From positions 231 through 34,943 of the forward strand of contig JACAWG010000060.1 in the NCBI GenBank assembly GCA_017160915.1: a stretch of 34,713 nt of DNA, given 5' to 3'. Below are positions 9,027-18,792 of the stretch, in pieces. A program made the position numbers and the translations under genes. The stretch's first letter is position 1, and every line of letters starts with the position of its first letter. Source of the DNA: Aggregatibacter actinomycetemcomitans. Lineage in GTDB: Bacteria; Pseudomonadota; Gammaproteobacteria; Enterobacterales; Pasteurellaceae. The notes beneath the pieces are model-generated. The model was not told where the DNA came from, ran no database searches, and saw nothing but the letters and a program-made list of their open reading frames with translations.

Positions 9027-9785
9027 ATGAAAGTTTTTTTAAGTTGGTCAGGTGAACGAAGTAAAGAAGTTGCTGAGCTATTAAATGAATGGCTATGCTG
9101 TGTCATTCAAGCTGCCCGACCTTGGGTATCAACTAGAGATTTAGATCGTGGCTCCCTTTGGTTTAGTGAAATAAACGATCAATTAAAAGATACTAGTGTG
9201 GGAATAATATGTCTCACACAAGAGAACAGAGTACGTCCTTGGATTTTATTTGAAGCTGGGGCCCTAGCAAAAGGATTATCAACATCTAGAGTATGTACAT
9301 TACTTATTGATTTAGAACCAAAAGATGTTGAAGATCCTCTAGCGCAATTTAATCATACTTTCCCTACAAAAGAGAGTATGTTTAACTTAGTTAGAACATT
9401 AAATACAGCATTAGGTGCAAATGGTCTCGATCCTAGAGTTCTTGAACAAGTTTTTGATACTTATTGGGGGCAATTTGAGAAAAAATTTAAAGATATACTT
9501 AAAAAGACAAAAGATATTCCAGTAGCTAAACCTAGAGCGAAAGATGATTTACTTGGTGAAATCTTAGAAAATACTCGCCTATTAAATAATAGAATTAGAC
9601 GATTAGAAATTGCTCAAGAGGGAATGCCAATAAGAGAAAACATTAAAGATCTTATTGCATATAAATTAGCACGTGGAGCATCTAGAGAAGATATCATTGG
9701 AGAATTAAGAGGTAGATATCCAATGAGAATAATTAATGAGTTTATACGAAAATTCGAATCCCAAAATACAGCTACAGAGGAATAG
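9027..9785 (+). CDS. TIR-domain protein inserted between nrdA and nrdB
   Basis: 252 aa from ATG 9027 (GGAG six bases upstream; the TTG at 9015 overlaps that site). The N-terminal 150 residues look like a bacterial TIR domain: [15 protein letters not shown] as strand A and box 1, [18 protein letters not shown] as the BB-loop region, [10 protein letters not shown] as strand C, and [14 protein letters not shown] with Glu76 at the usual catalytic position of NAD-cleaving TIRs. The remaining 100 residues are charged and helical, with a possible coiled coil near [21 protein letters not shown] do not recognise that part. The gene is AT-rich (16-26 GC per 60 bases in three lines counted) and favours AGA arginine, unlike nrdA and nrdB. 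It lies 18 bases after nrdA and 8 before nrdB, so it must be co-transcribed. NADase or antiphage activity is inferred from the family only. Confidence 0.85.
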   Translation: MKVFLSWSGERSKEVAELLNEWLCCVIQAARPWVSTRDLDRGSLWFSEINDQLKDTSVGIICLTQENRVRPWILFEAGALAKGLSTSRVCTLLIDLEPKDVEDPLAQFNHTFPTKESMFNLVRTLNTALGANGLDPRVLEQVFDTYWGQFEKKFKDILKKTKDIPVAKPRAKDDLLGEILENTRLLNNRIRRLEIAQEGMPIRENIKDLIAYKLARGASREDIIGELRGRYPMRIINEFIRKFESQNTATEE

Positions 9786-9793
9786 AAAGTAAT

Positions 9794-10924
9794 ATGGCAT
9801 ACACCACTTTCTCACAAAACAAAAACGACCAATTAAAAGAACCGATGTTCTTCGGTCAAAACGTCAACGTGGCGCGTTACGATCAACAAAAATATGAGAC
9901 TTTTGAAAAGCTCATTGAAAAACAACTTTCCTTCTTCTGGCGTCCGGAAGAAGTGGATGTGTCGCAAGACCGTATCGATTACGCGGCGTTGCCTGAACAT
10001 GAAAAACATATTTTTATCAGCAACTTAAAATATCAAACCCTGTTGGATTCCATTCAAGGCAGAAGCCCGAATGTGGCGTTGTTGCCGTTGGTGTCCATTC
10101 CGGAACTGGAAACCTGGATCGAGACCTGGACCTTCTCCGAAACCATCCACTCCCGTTCTTACACCCACATTATTCGTAACATCGTGAACGACCCGTCTAT
10201 CGTATTCGACGACATCGTGACCAACGAAGAAATCATCAAACGCGCACGCGACATTTCTTCTTACTACGACGATTTAATCCGCGACAGCCAGCTTTACAGC
10301 CTCTACGGCGAAGGCACTTACACTGTGGACGGCAAAGAATGTGTGGTGAGCCTGCGTAACCTGAAAAAACAACTTTACCTGTGCTTAATGAGCGTCAACG
10401 CCTTGGAAGCCATTCGCTTCTATGTGTCTTTCGCCTGCTCCTTCGCCTTTGCGGAACGCCAATTAATGGAAGGCAACGCGAAAATCATTAAATTCATCGC
10501 CCGTGACGAGGCCCTGCACTTAACCGGTACGCAACACATTTTGAACATCATGGCGGCAGGTCAGGACGATCCTGAAATGGCGGAAATTGCCGAAGAATGC
10601 AAACAGGAAGCCTACGATTTGTTCTTAGCCGCAGCAGAACAGGAAAAAGACTGGGCGGATTATTTGTTCAAAGACGGTTCCATGATCGGTTTGAACAAAG
10701 ACATTTTGGTGCAATATGTGGAATACATCACCAATATCCGTATGCAGGCGGTGGGCTTGCCGTTGCCGTTCCAAGCGCGCTCCAACCCGATTCCTTGGAT
10801 CAATGCCTGGTTGGTTTCCGACAACGTACAAGTGGCGCCGCAAGAAGTGGAAGTAAGTTCTTATCTTGTGGGTCAAATCGATTCCAAAGTCGATACCAAA
10901 GATTTTGATGATTTTGATTTGTAA
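9794..10924 (+). CDS. nrdB: Ribonucleoside-diphosphate reductase class Ia, beta subunit
   Basis: 376 aa, the same length as E. coli NrdB and very similar to it. It houses the diferric-tyrosyl radical passed to NrdA. The radical tyrosine is Tyr123 (Tyr122 in mature E. coli numbering) in [10 protein letters not shown]. Iron ligands are visible as Asp85 (TLLDSIQGR), Glu116 and His119 (FSETIHS), and the ARDEALH pair. The C-terminal tail ...[14 protein letters not shown] is the peptide that docks NrdA. ATG 9794 lies 8 bases after the TIR stop; its likely ribosome site (AGAGG at 9776-9780) is inside the last codons of the TIR gene, so translation may be coupled to it. Confidence 0.97.
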   Translation: MAYTTFSQNKNDQLKEPMFFGQNVNVARYDQQKYETFEKLIEKQLSFFWRPEEVDVSQDRIDYAALPEHEKHIFISNLKYQTLLDSIQGRSPNVALLPLVSIPELETWIETWTFSETIHSRSYTHIIRNIVNDPSIVFDDIVTNEEIIKRARDISSYYDDLIRDSQLYSLYGEGTYTVDGKECVVSLRNLKKQLYLCLMSVNALEAIRFYVSFACSFAFAERQLMEGNAKIIKFIARDEALHLTGTQHILNIMAAGQDDPEMAEIAEECKQEAYDLFLAAAEQEKDWADYLFKDGSMIGLNKDILVQYVEYITNIRMQAVGLPLPFQARSNPIPWINAWLVSDNVQVAPQEVEVSSYLVGQIDSKVDTKDFDDFDL

Positions 10925-10941
10925 TCGTTGATTTAGCTGAA

Positions 10942-11166
10942 AAGTGCGGTGGATTTTTCAAGTGTTTTTAACAATGCCGATATGATGTAGCAAATGCACA
11001 AAGCTGAAATTACGGTTGCTGAGATGGTTGGTGAGCTTGTCGAACCACTGTCGAAGCATAAGTAATTTCAGCGATCAAGCACAAAACTCATGCTTCGACA
11101 AGCTCAGCAACCGTTTTGTGCAACTGCTATATAATTTTGGAAACGCCGCCAAAAACCACCGCACTT
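10942..11166. repeat. Mosaic inverted-repeat element lying between two halves of a USS pair
   Basis: No gene is seen in 10925-11283. Several interleaved inverted repeats are present: GCTGAAATTAC 11003-11013 with 11062-11072; TGAGCTTGTCGAA 11032-11044 with 11094-11106; TGTCGAAGCAT 11049-11059 with 11090-11100; GTTGCTGAG near 11015-11023 with 11103-11111; and TGCACAAA at 10995 with TTTGTGCA ending at 11122. The outermost sequences are an uptake signal at 10942-10950 and its complement at 11158-11166, with matching GG/CC flanks. The picture is of a USS-pair terminator after nrdB split by a repeat. Whether termination still works is unclear. Confidence 0.65.
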
Positions 11167-11196
11167 TTTCCTCCACCTTCCCTCTGCAAAAATATA

Positions 11197-11212
11197 TTTG
11201 ATAGCCGTCACA
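11197..11212 (+). promoter_or_regulatory. Probable CRP site upstream of the DASS transporter
   Basis: TTTGA-TAGCCG-TCACA matches the CRP pattern TGTGA-N6-TCACA at 9 of 10 positions, with AT-rich flanks. A weak promoter follows: TTGTTA (11216-11221), 16 bases, TAATAT (11238-11243). The site's centre would lie about 45 bases upstream of transcription, near the class II activator position. Catabolite control of a dicarboxylate transporter would make sense. Confidence 0.55.
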
Positions 11213-11283
11213 AATTTGTTAAAAAATTGTTTCAAAATAATATAAAGAATGCTAATTAATAGCACCCATGGAGGATGTCTATT

Positions 11284-12669
11284 ATGCAAACCGAAACAAC
11301 TTTTTTTTCTCAATATAAAAGCCTGATTATTCTCGTTTTAGATTTCATTTTAATGTTGGTGTTAATCAACACCCTTCCTTTTTCTCCGCAGGAAAATCGC
11401 GGGCTGGCGTTGCTCGTTTTTATCGGTATCCTGTGGTTGACGGAAGCATTTAACATTACTGTAACCTCATTAATGGTGCCGGTTTTAGCCATTGCCTTGG
11501 GGTTAATCAACACACAAAAAGCCCTCGCGCCCTTTGCCACGCCGATTATTTATATGTTCTTCGGCGGTTTTGTGATCGCCGCCGTGTTGCAAATTCAGCA
11601 ACTGGATAAAATCATCGCCAATTACATCGTGCGCCTTGCCAAGGGCAATTTAAAACTTTCTGTGGCATATTTATTCGGCGTCACTACGTTCCTCTCCATG
11701 TGGATTAACAACACCGCCGTTGCCGCTATGATGTTGCCGCTCACCATTGGTATGTTAAAAGGCTTAAACGCGGAGAAAAATTATCGTCTTTACGCCTTTA
11801 CCTTACTCGGCATGGCGTTCTGTGCCAGCATCGGCGGTATCGGCACCCTCGTGGGCAGCGCCCCCAATGCCATTTTAGCCTCCCAAATCCAAGTGACTTT
11901 CACCGAATGGCTTGGCTACGGTTTCCCGGTAATGTTGCTCTTATTGCCGTCCATGTTGTTCGCTCTTTGGGTGGTGTTACGTCCGGATTTTTCTGTGGAC
12001 TTTACACCGTCTATCGAAAAAGTCACCTTCACCAAAAAGAACATCATCACCCTGATTATCTTCGCCGGCATGGCGCTCGTGTTGCTCTTTAGCTCGTTGA
12101 TTAATCCCTGGTTCTCCGGCGTGTTGGGCTTGGCGAAAAAAATCGACAGTTTCGACAGTGTCATCGCCTTAACCGTCGTCGTGATTATCGGCGTCACCGG
12201 CGTGGCAAAATGGAAAGAAATTCAACAGCGCGTGGAATGGGGCGTGTTGATGCTGTTCGGCGGCGGCTTGACCTTAAGCATCGTGATGAAAGACTCCGGC
12301 GCCAGCAAAATCATGGCGGACACCATCGTGCAATTTACCAATGAAAAACCGTTATGGGTGCTTTGCTTCGTGATCAGCGCCTTTATCATTTTCCTCACCG
12401 AATTCACCTCCAACACCGCCAGCGCGGCGCTGATTATGCCGATTGTGATTTCCGTGGCACAAACCCTGAATTTGCCGCCGATTGCCCTCGCCGCCATCAT
12501 CGCCTGCGGTGCAAGCTGCGCCTTCATGTTGCCTATCGCCACACCGCCGAACGCCATCGTGTTCGCTACCGGTCATGTGAAACAACTGGATATGGCAAAA
12601 GTCGGTTTTATTCTGAATCTGTTCTGTATCGGAATTATTGGCGGGCTGGCGTATTTCGTGTGGATCTAA
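11284..12669 (+). CDS. DASS (SLC13) family sodium-coupled anion/dicarboxylate transporter
   Basis: 461-aa integral membrane protein, hydrophobic throughout with about 11 membrane segments. The two repeat signature motifs of the DASS family are present: WINNTAVAAMMLP (NNT variant) near residue 141 and EFTSNTASAALIMP (canonical SNT) near residue 376. These form the sodium and carboxylate sites. The likely substrates are C4-dicarboxylates such as succinate, malate or fumarate, but sulfate or citrate cannot be excluded. GGAGG at 11270-11274 is nine bases from ATG 11284 but abuts ATG 11275, so 11284 is chosen. It has its own probable CRP-dependent promoter and a strong terminator, and separates nrdB from yfaE. 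Confidence 0.88.
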   Translation: MQTETTFFSQYKSLIILVLDFILMLVLINTLPFSPQENRGLALLVFIGILWLTEAFNITVTSLMVPVLAIALGLINTQKALAPFATPIIYMFFGGFVIAAVLQIQQLDKIIANYIVRLAKGNLKLSVAYLFGVTTFLSMWINNTAVAAMMLPLTIGMLKGLNAEKNYRLYAFTLLGMAFCASIGGIGTLVGSAPNAILASQIQVTFTEWLGYGFPVMLLLLPSMLFALWVVLRPDFSVDFTPSIEKVTFTKKNIITLIIFAGMALVLLFSSLINPWFSGVLGLAKKIDSFDSVIALTVVVIIGVTGVAKWKEIQQRVEWGVLMLFGGGLTLSIVMKDSGASKIMADTIVQFTNEKPLWVLCFVISAFIIFLTEFTSNTASAALIMPIVISVAQTLNLPPIALAAIIACGASCAFMLPIATPPNAIVFATGHVKQLDMAKVGFILNLFCIGIIGGLAYFVWI

Positions 12670-12698
12670 TTTCTATTACAATATGGCTAATGCTATTT

Positions 12699-12730
12699 AG
12701 AGCAGTCTCCTAGCTGCTCTTTTTTTATTT
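12699..12730 (+). terminator. Rho-independent terminator after the DASS transporter
   Basis: AGAGCAG (12699-12705), loop TCTCCTAG, CTGCTCT (12714-12720), then seven more T. The next gene, yfaE, starts only a few bases later, so it depends on read-through or a promoter overlapping this hairpin. Confidence 0.9.
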
Positions 12731-12738
12731 TAACGATC

Positions 12739-12987
12739 ATGAAAATCCATTTATTACTGCGCCGACAAACCATCGAACACGACAACCGAATTCCGCTCCT
12801 CAACCGTCTGGAACAACACGGCATTCATCACGAATATCAATGCCGCAGCGGCTATTGCGGTTCCTGTCGGGTAAAAATCAAAAAAGGCAACGTGTCCTAC
12901 GCGGAAACACCGTTAGCCTTTTTACAAAAAGATGAGATTTTATTGTGTTGTTGTCGGGTGGAAGAAGATTTGGAGATTGAGTTGTAA
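12739..12987 (+). CDS. yfaE: YfaE-type 2Fe-2S ferredoxin (NrdB cofactor maintenance)
   Basis: 82 aa, close to E. coli YfaE in length and sequence. It is a plant-type 2Fe-2S ferredoxin with ligand cysteines 35, 40 and 43 in YQCRSGYCGSCR and a fourth in the ILLCCCR run at 70-72. YfaE supplies electrons for building or restoring the diferric-tyrosyl radical of NrdB and normally follows nrdB in the same operon. Here the DASS transporter, its terminator and a repeat lie between them. No strong ribosome site is evident. The 3' end has a 21-bp tandem duplication (12970-13010). Confidence 0.93.
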   Translation: MKIHLLLRRQTIEHDNRIPLLNRLEQHGIHHEYQCRSGYCGSCRVKIKKGNVSYAETPLAFLQKDEILLCCCRVEEDLEIEL

Positions 12988-13010
12988 AATTTGGAAATTG
13001 AAGTGTAAAA
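12970..13010 (+). repeat. 21-bp in-frame tandem duplication of the yfaE 3' end, including the stop
   Basis: TTGGAGATTGAGTTGTAAAA (12970-12989) is followed at a 21-base period by TTGGAAATTGAAGTGTAAAA (12991-13010), 17 of 20 identical. In the yfaE frame this reads DLEIEL-stop-NLEIEV-stop, so a second in-frame stop follows seven codons after the first. Confidence 0.8.
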
Positions 13011-13039
13011 ACAGAGGAAAAAACAACCGCACTTTGCAG

Positions 13040-13057
13040 GGTGCAACTTGTTGCACC
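13040..13057. repeat. Perfect hairpin between yfaE and dapB
   Basis: GGTGCAA-CTTG-TTGCACC is a perfect 7-bp stem with a four-base loop next to an uptake signal (13026-13034). It has no T-run on either strand, so it is only a weak terminator candidate for yfaE. Confidence 0.5.
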
Positions 13058-13070
13058 ACACACTCAAATT

Positions 13071-13093
13071 AAAAAAGGTGCGTTGACACGCAC
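13071..13093 (-). terminator. Terminator of the dapB transcription unit
   Basis: Read on the minus strand: GTGCG, loop TGTCAA, CGCAC, then CTTTTTT. It begins just after the dapB stop. Confidence 0.7.
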
Positions 13094-13099
13094 TCGAGC

Positions 13100-13933
<834 letters not shown>

Positions 13934-14560
13934 TTAGCCTAATACTTCCAACACCCCACTATAAATTAAGTAGGTGCCGAATAAAATAAAAATCACGCCC
14001 GACACATTATCAATGTAGCGACTGTATCGGCTATAAAACCGTTTGGCAAAAGGGCGCGAAAATAAAATAGAAATGACGTAAAAATACAAAAAAGTTTCCA
14101 CCGTGATAATCAAAAGTGCGGTCAAAATTTGCTGCGTTTCGGTGATGTTGACTAACACAAAAGACATCACGCTGCTGAAATAAATCACCACTTTGGCATT
14201 GGATAAATTCACCAATAAGCCTTTCAGCAATTCGCTTTTGGCACCGACGCTTTTTTGCCCTTCCGCCGAATCATTAAACACCGCATTGGTTTTTACGCGC
14301 GCCATTTTTACGCCGAGATAAAACAAGTAACCGCCCCCCAACGCCATCACCACGCCTTGCAATGCCGGCGAGGTTTTAAAGACGATGGCAAGCCCCAACA
14401 CAGCGGCGGTTGCCCAGATGAACACGCCAAGCGTAATGCCGATCACACCGTAAAGTGCGGTGCGGCGTGAACGGATTGCCGCAACACGGCTCACGTAGAA
14501 AAAATCCGGTCCGGGGGAAAGCAATCCCATTAAATGGACGAACATTAAATTTAACATCAT
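13934..14560 (-). CDS. LysE/RhtB family amino-acid exporter
   Basis: 208-aa membrane protein with about six hydrophobic segments, the usual size of LysE/RhtB exporters. The N-terminal signature GLLSPGPDFFYVSRVAAIRSRR is diagnostic for the family, and the GVIGITLGVFIWATAAVLGL segment fits. Family members export threonine, homoserine, lysine or similar amino acids; the substrate here cannot be fixed. The ATG overlaps the pgpA stop by four bases (ATGA), so translation is coupled. An uptake signal is embedded in the coding sequence at 14114 and another at 14453. Confidence 0.88.
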   Translation of the reverse strand: MMLNLMFVHLMGLLSPGPDFFYVSRVAAIRSRRTALYGVIGITLGVFIWATAAVLGLAIVFKTSPALQGVVMALGGGYLFYLGVKMARVKTNAVFNDSAEGQKSVGAKSELLKGLLVNLSNAKVVIYFSSVMSFVLVNITETQQILTALLIITVETFLYFYVISILFSRPFAKRFYSRYSRYIDNVSGVIFILFGTYLIYSGVLEVLG

Positions 14561-15057
14561 GTTACCTGAATAAACTGCGCTAAGACGAGAATGACAACGA
14601 CACTGTAGCCTGCCGCCAGAATATCATCTGCCATAATGCCGAAACCGTTGGTGAGTTTTTCGTCGAAATAGCGAATCGGATAAGGTTTTAAAATATCAAA
14701 CAGACGGAAAGTGACAAAAGCGATAGCGCACCATAATAGCGATATTTGCGGCACGGCTAATAGCACAAGGAAAACCGCGACGATTTCATCCCACACAATG
14801 CTGCCGTGATCGTGTACGCCCATGTCATGACTGGTGCGTTCGCATAACCAAATACCGATGACGAAGCAAAGTGCGGTCAAAATAAAAAATGTTTTTGCGC
14901 CGAGTGCCGGCAGCAATAACGCGCCTAAAATCACGCCGACCAAACTACCCCAAGTGCCGGGCGCGGGACGCAATAAACCGGAGCCGAACCCCAGTGCGAA
15001 AAAATGAATAGGATTGCGCAAATTCACCCGTTCGAGCGGATGTTGTGATGACGTCAT
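14557..15057 (-). CDS. pgpA: Phosphatidylglycerophosphatase A
   Basis: 166 aa (E. coli about 172). It dephosphorylates phosphatidylglycerol phosphate to phosphatidylglycerol at the inner membrane. Family blocks are clear: FGSGLLRPAPGTWGSLVG near the N-terminus, then DMGVHDHGSIVWDEIVAVF with the acidic residues, RLFDILKPYPIRYFDEKLTNGFGIMADDILAAG, and hydrophobic segments between. It sits nine bases after thiL, as in many gammaproteobacteria. Confidence 0.96.
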   Translation of the reverse strand: MTSSQHPLERVNLRNPIHFFALGFGSGLLRPAPGTWGSLVGVILGALLLPALGAKTFFILTALCFVIGIWLCERTSHDMGVHDHGSIVWDEIVAVFLVLLAVPQISLLWCAIAFVTFRLFDILKPYPIRYFDEKLTNGFGIMADDILAAGYSVVVILVLAQFIQVT

Positions 15058-15066
15058 AAATTAAAC

Positions 15067-16050
15067 CTATTTGAAATGATCAAAACCGCGTGGCAATTCA
15101 AGCTCTACCGCTTGTCCGTTGCGTTGGAATTGAATGCGTTTTTTGCCCGCGTGACGAATTTGCCCGATGCAGGTATAAGGCACGCCGAGGTGTGCCAGGG
15201 CTTTTTCTAATTTGGCAATATTGCTGTCTGACACGGTGAAACAGAGTTCGTAATCCTCGCCGCCCGATAAAGCGAACTGCTCCGCTTGCGCCAAACCGAC
15301 TTCGGCGACCAACTCGGCGGAAAGGGGCAATTTATCTAATTCAATCATCGCGCCGCATTGGCTACGTTCTAAAATATGGCTTAAATCGGCAACCAACCCG
15401 TCGGAGATGTCGATTGCCGCATTTGCCAAGCCGGAAACGGAAAGCTCTAATCCGAGCAACACCCTTGGCGTCGGGCGCAAATGGCGTTGGATTAAAAATT
15501 CTTGCGCAGAATTCACCGCACTTTTGCCCTGCAAAATAAAAGATAAGCCTGCCGCGCTGTCGCCCAAGGTGCCGGAAACATAAATCCAATCCCCCACTTT
15601 CGCCTGATGGCGGCATAACCCTTTATTTTTCGCAATAATGCCTTGCGCGGTGATGGTTAAACCTAACGGACCTTTCGTGGTGTCGCCGCCGATTAAATCG
15701 ACGTTGTAATGATCGAGAATGGCAAAAAAACTTTCGCTAAATTCCGCCAACCAATCATGATCGATTTTCGGCAAGGTTAAAGCGAGGGAAATCCAAGCGG
15801 GTTCGGCGCCCATGGAGGCGAGATCGCTTAAATTGGAAGCAACCGCTTTATAGGCTAAATCGGCGGGACGAATGGTCGGTAAGAAATGAATGTTTTCCAC
15901 CATGGTGTCGGTGGTGATGGCTAAATGCTGATTGGTGTTCAATTCGGTGATGGCGCAATCATCGCCTACCGAAAGCACTACATCTTTGCGCGGGGAACGC
16001 TTGGAAGCAGTAAAATAACGTTGAATGATGTCAAATTCACCTTCGCTCAT
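15067..16050 (-). CDS. thiL: Thiamine-monophosphate kinase
   Basis: 327 aa. It phosphorylates thiamine monophosphate to thiamine pyrophosphate, the last step of cofactor synthesis. It starts EFDIIQRYF as is typical. Further family segments are SVGDDCAI, TTDTMVENIHF, DLASMGAEPAW, DLIGGDTTKGPLGLTITAQG and IDISDGLVADLSHI, which include the metal-binding aspartates, and SGGEDYELCFTV near the C-terminus. A strong GGGAGG precedes the ATG. It lies 18 bases after nusB in the ribH-nusB-thiL-pgpA cluster. I saw no TPP riboswitch upstream. Confidence 0.96.
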   Translation of the reverse strand: MSEGEFDIIQRYFTASKRSPRKDVVLSVGDDCAITELNTNQHLAITTDTMVENIHFLPTIRPADLAYKAVASNLSDLASMGAEPAWISLALTLPKIDHDWLAEFSESFFAILDHYNVDLIGGDTTKGPLGLTITAQGIIAKNKGLCRHQAKVGDWIYVSGTLGDSAAGLSFILQGKSAVNSAQEFLIQRHLRPTPRVLLGLELSVSGLANAAIDISDGLVADLSHILERSQCGAMIELDKLPLSAELVAEVGLAQAEQFALSGGEDYELCFTVSDSNIAKLEKALAHLGVPYTCIGQIRHAGKKRIQFQRNGQAVELELPRGFDHFK

Positions 16051-16068
16051 ACTGCCTCCCTGCGCTGG

Positions 16069-16494
16069 TTAAGCACGCACAACCGGTGCGATTTTGTCTA
16101 ATACGCCGTTGATATATTTATGGCTTTCGTCTGCGCCGAACACTTTCGCCACTTCAATGGCTTCGTTGATCACCACTTTGTAAGGCACGTCCGCTTCAAA
16201 TTGCAGCTCGTACACCGCCAAACGCAAAATGGCTTTTTCGATAGGATCCAATTCTTCTAACGTACGATCCAAATAGCCTTGCATGGTGGCATCCACCGCG
16301 TCCACATTTTCCACCGTTTGGCGGAATAATTTGCGGAAATACGGTTTATCAACGCCTTTCATGTCCTGTTCGGTCATAAAATTCAATTCCACGATTTCCG
16401 GGGAATTTTGTGAAATCGCCCAGGAATATAACGCCTGAACGGCACATTCGCGGGCGCGGCGACGGGGAGAGATTTTTTTGGTTTGTTCAGCCAT
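16069..16494 (-). CDS. nusB: Transcription antitermination factor NusB
   Basis: 141 aa (E. coli 139). An all-helical protein that, with NusE (S10), binds boxA RNA in rRNA operons and supports antitermination. The N-terminal [17 protein letters not shown] is the arginine-rich RNA-binding helix typical of NusB. Further conserved parts are [15 protein letters not shown] and [32 protein letters not shown]. It lies 6 bases after ribH. Confidence 0.97.
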   Translation of the reverse strand: MAEQTKKISPRRRARECAVQALYSWAISQNSPEIVELNFMTEQDMKGVDKPYFRKLFRQTVENVDAVDATMQGYLDRTLEELDPIEKAILRLAVYELQFEADVPYKVVINEAIEVAKVFGADESHKYINGVLDKIAPVVRA

Positions 16495-16500
16495 TGTGAT

Positions 16501-16974
16501 TTACGCAGCCTGAATTTGATTTAACAGATTCACCATTTCTAACGCAACTAAGGCAGCTTCCGCCCCTTTGTTACCGGCTTTGGTGCCTGCACGTTCAATG
16601 GCTTGTTCGATGTTTTCGGTGGTTAATACGCCGAATGCCACCGGAATTTCGGATTCCATCGCCACTTTGCCTAAACCGCTGCTGGCTTCGCCCGCCACAT
16701 ATTCAAAGTGCGCCGTGCCACCACGGATTACCGTACCCAAGGCAACAATGGCATCGAATTTTTTGCTTTCCGCCAAACGACGTGCCACTAACGGCAGTTC
16801 ATACGCACCCGGTACGCGCACTAATGTGATATTTTCATCTTTCACCTGACCGACGCGTTTTAACGCATCCAGGGCGCCTTCAAGCAGGCTTTCGTTGATA
16901 AAACTGTTAAAACGGCTGATAACCACAGCGACTTTAGCTTCCGGTGTTGCGATATGACCTTCTAAAACTTTCAT
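16501..16974 (-). CDS. ribH: 6,7-Dimethyl-8-ribityllumazine synthase
   Basis: 157 aa from the ATG at 16972-16974 ([15 protein letters not shown]), the usual length. A longer frame to 17103 adds 43 residues that run back into the USS-pair terminator and are rejected; AGGAAAG precedes the chosen start. The enzyme makes the riboflavin precursor from a ribityl-aminouracil and a butanone phosphate and forms icosahedral shells. Recognisable parts are [55 protein letters not shown] and [27 protein letters not shown]. It is the first gene of the ribH-nusB-thiL-pgpA cluster. No FMN riboswitch was seen. Confidence 0.96.
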   Translation of the reverse strand: MKVLEGHIATPEAKVAVVISRFNSFINESLLEGALDALKRVGQVKDENITLVRVPGAYELPLVARRLAESKKFDAIVALGTVIRGGTAHFEYVAGEASSGLGKVAMESEIPVAFGVLTTENIEQAIERAGTKAGNKGAEAALVALEMVNLLNQIQAA

Positions 16975-17054
16975 GTTCTTTCCTATTGATGTGTTAATGA
17001 AAAATAGCGCGCGAATTCTAGCATAAAATTCCTTTGCTGGCAGTAAGAAAAGCA

Positions 17055-17095
17055 AAAGTGCGGTCAAAAAACGCAGAGAATTTCGACCGCACTTT
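17055..17095 (-). terminator. USS-pair terminator between pgi and ribH
   Basis: AAAGTGCGGTC (17055-17065) and GACCGCACTTT (17085-17095) form a perfect 11-bp stem with a 19-base loop. Read on the minus strand it follows the pgi stop (17114) by about 20 bases. Confidence 0.75.
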
Positions 17096-17113
17096 AATGC
17101 CATTCAGGCTGAA

Positions 17114-18772
<1,659 letters not shown>

Positions 18773-18792
18773 TTAAACTTAATCGATGAAAT

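Noticed and set aside
16975-17103. 43-residue N-terminal extension of RibH
   Set aside because: It runs through the USS-pair terminator; lumazine synthases start at MKVLEG-type sequences and are about 156 aa.
15060-17110. TPP or FMN riboswitch near thiL or ribH
   Set aside because: The gaps are too short and I could not find the conserved riboswitch cores.
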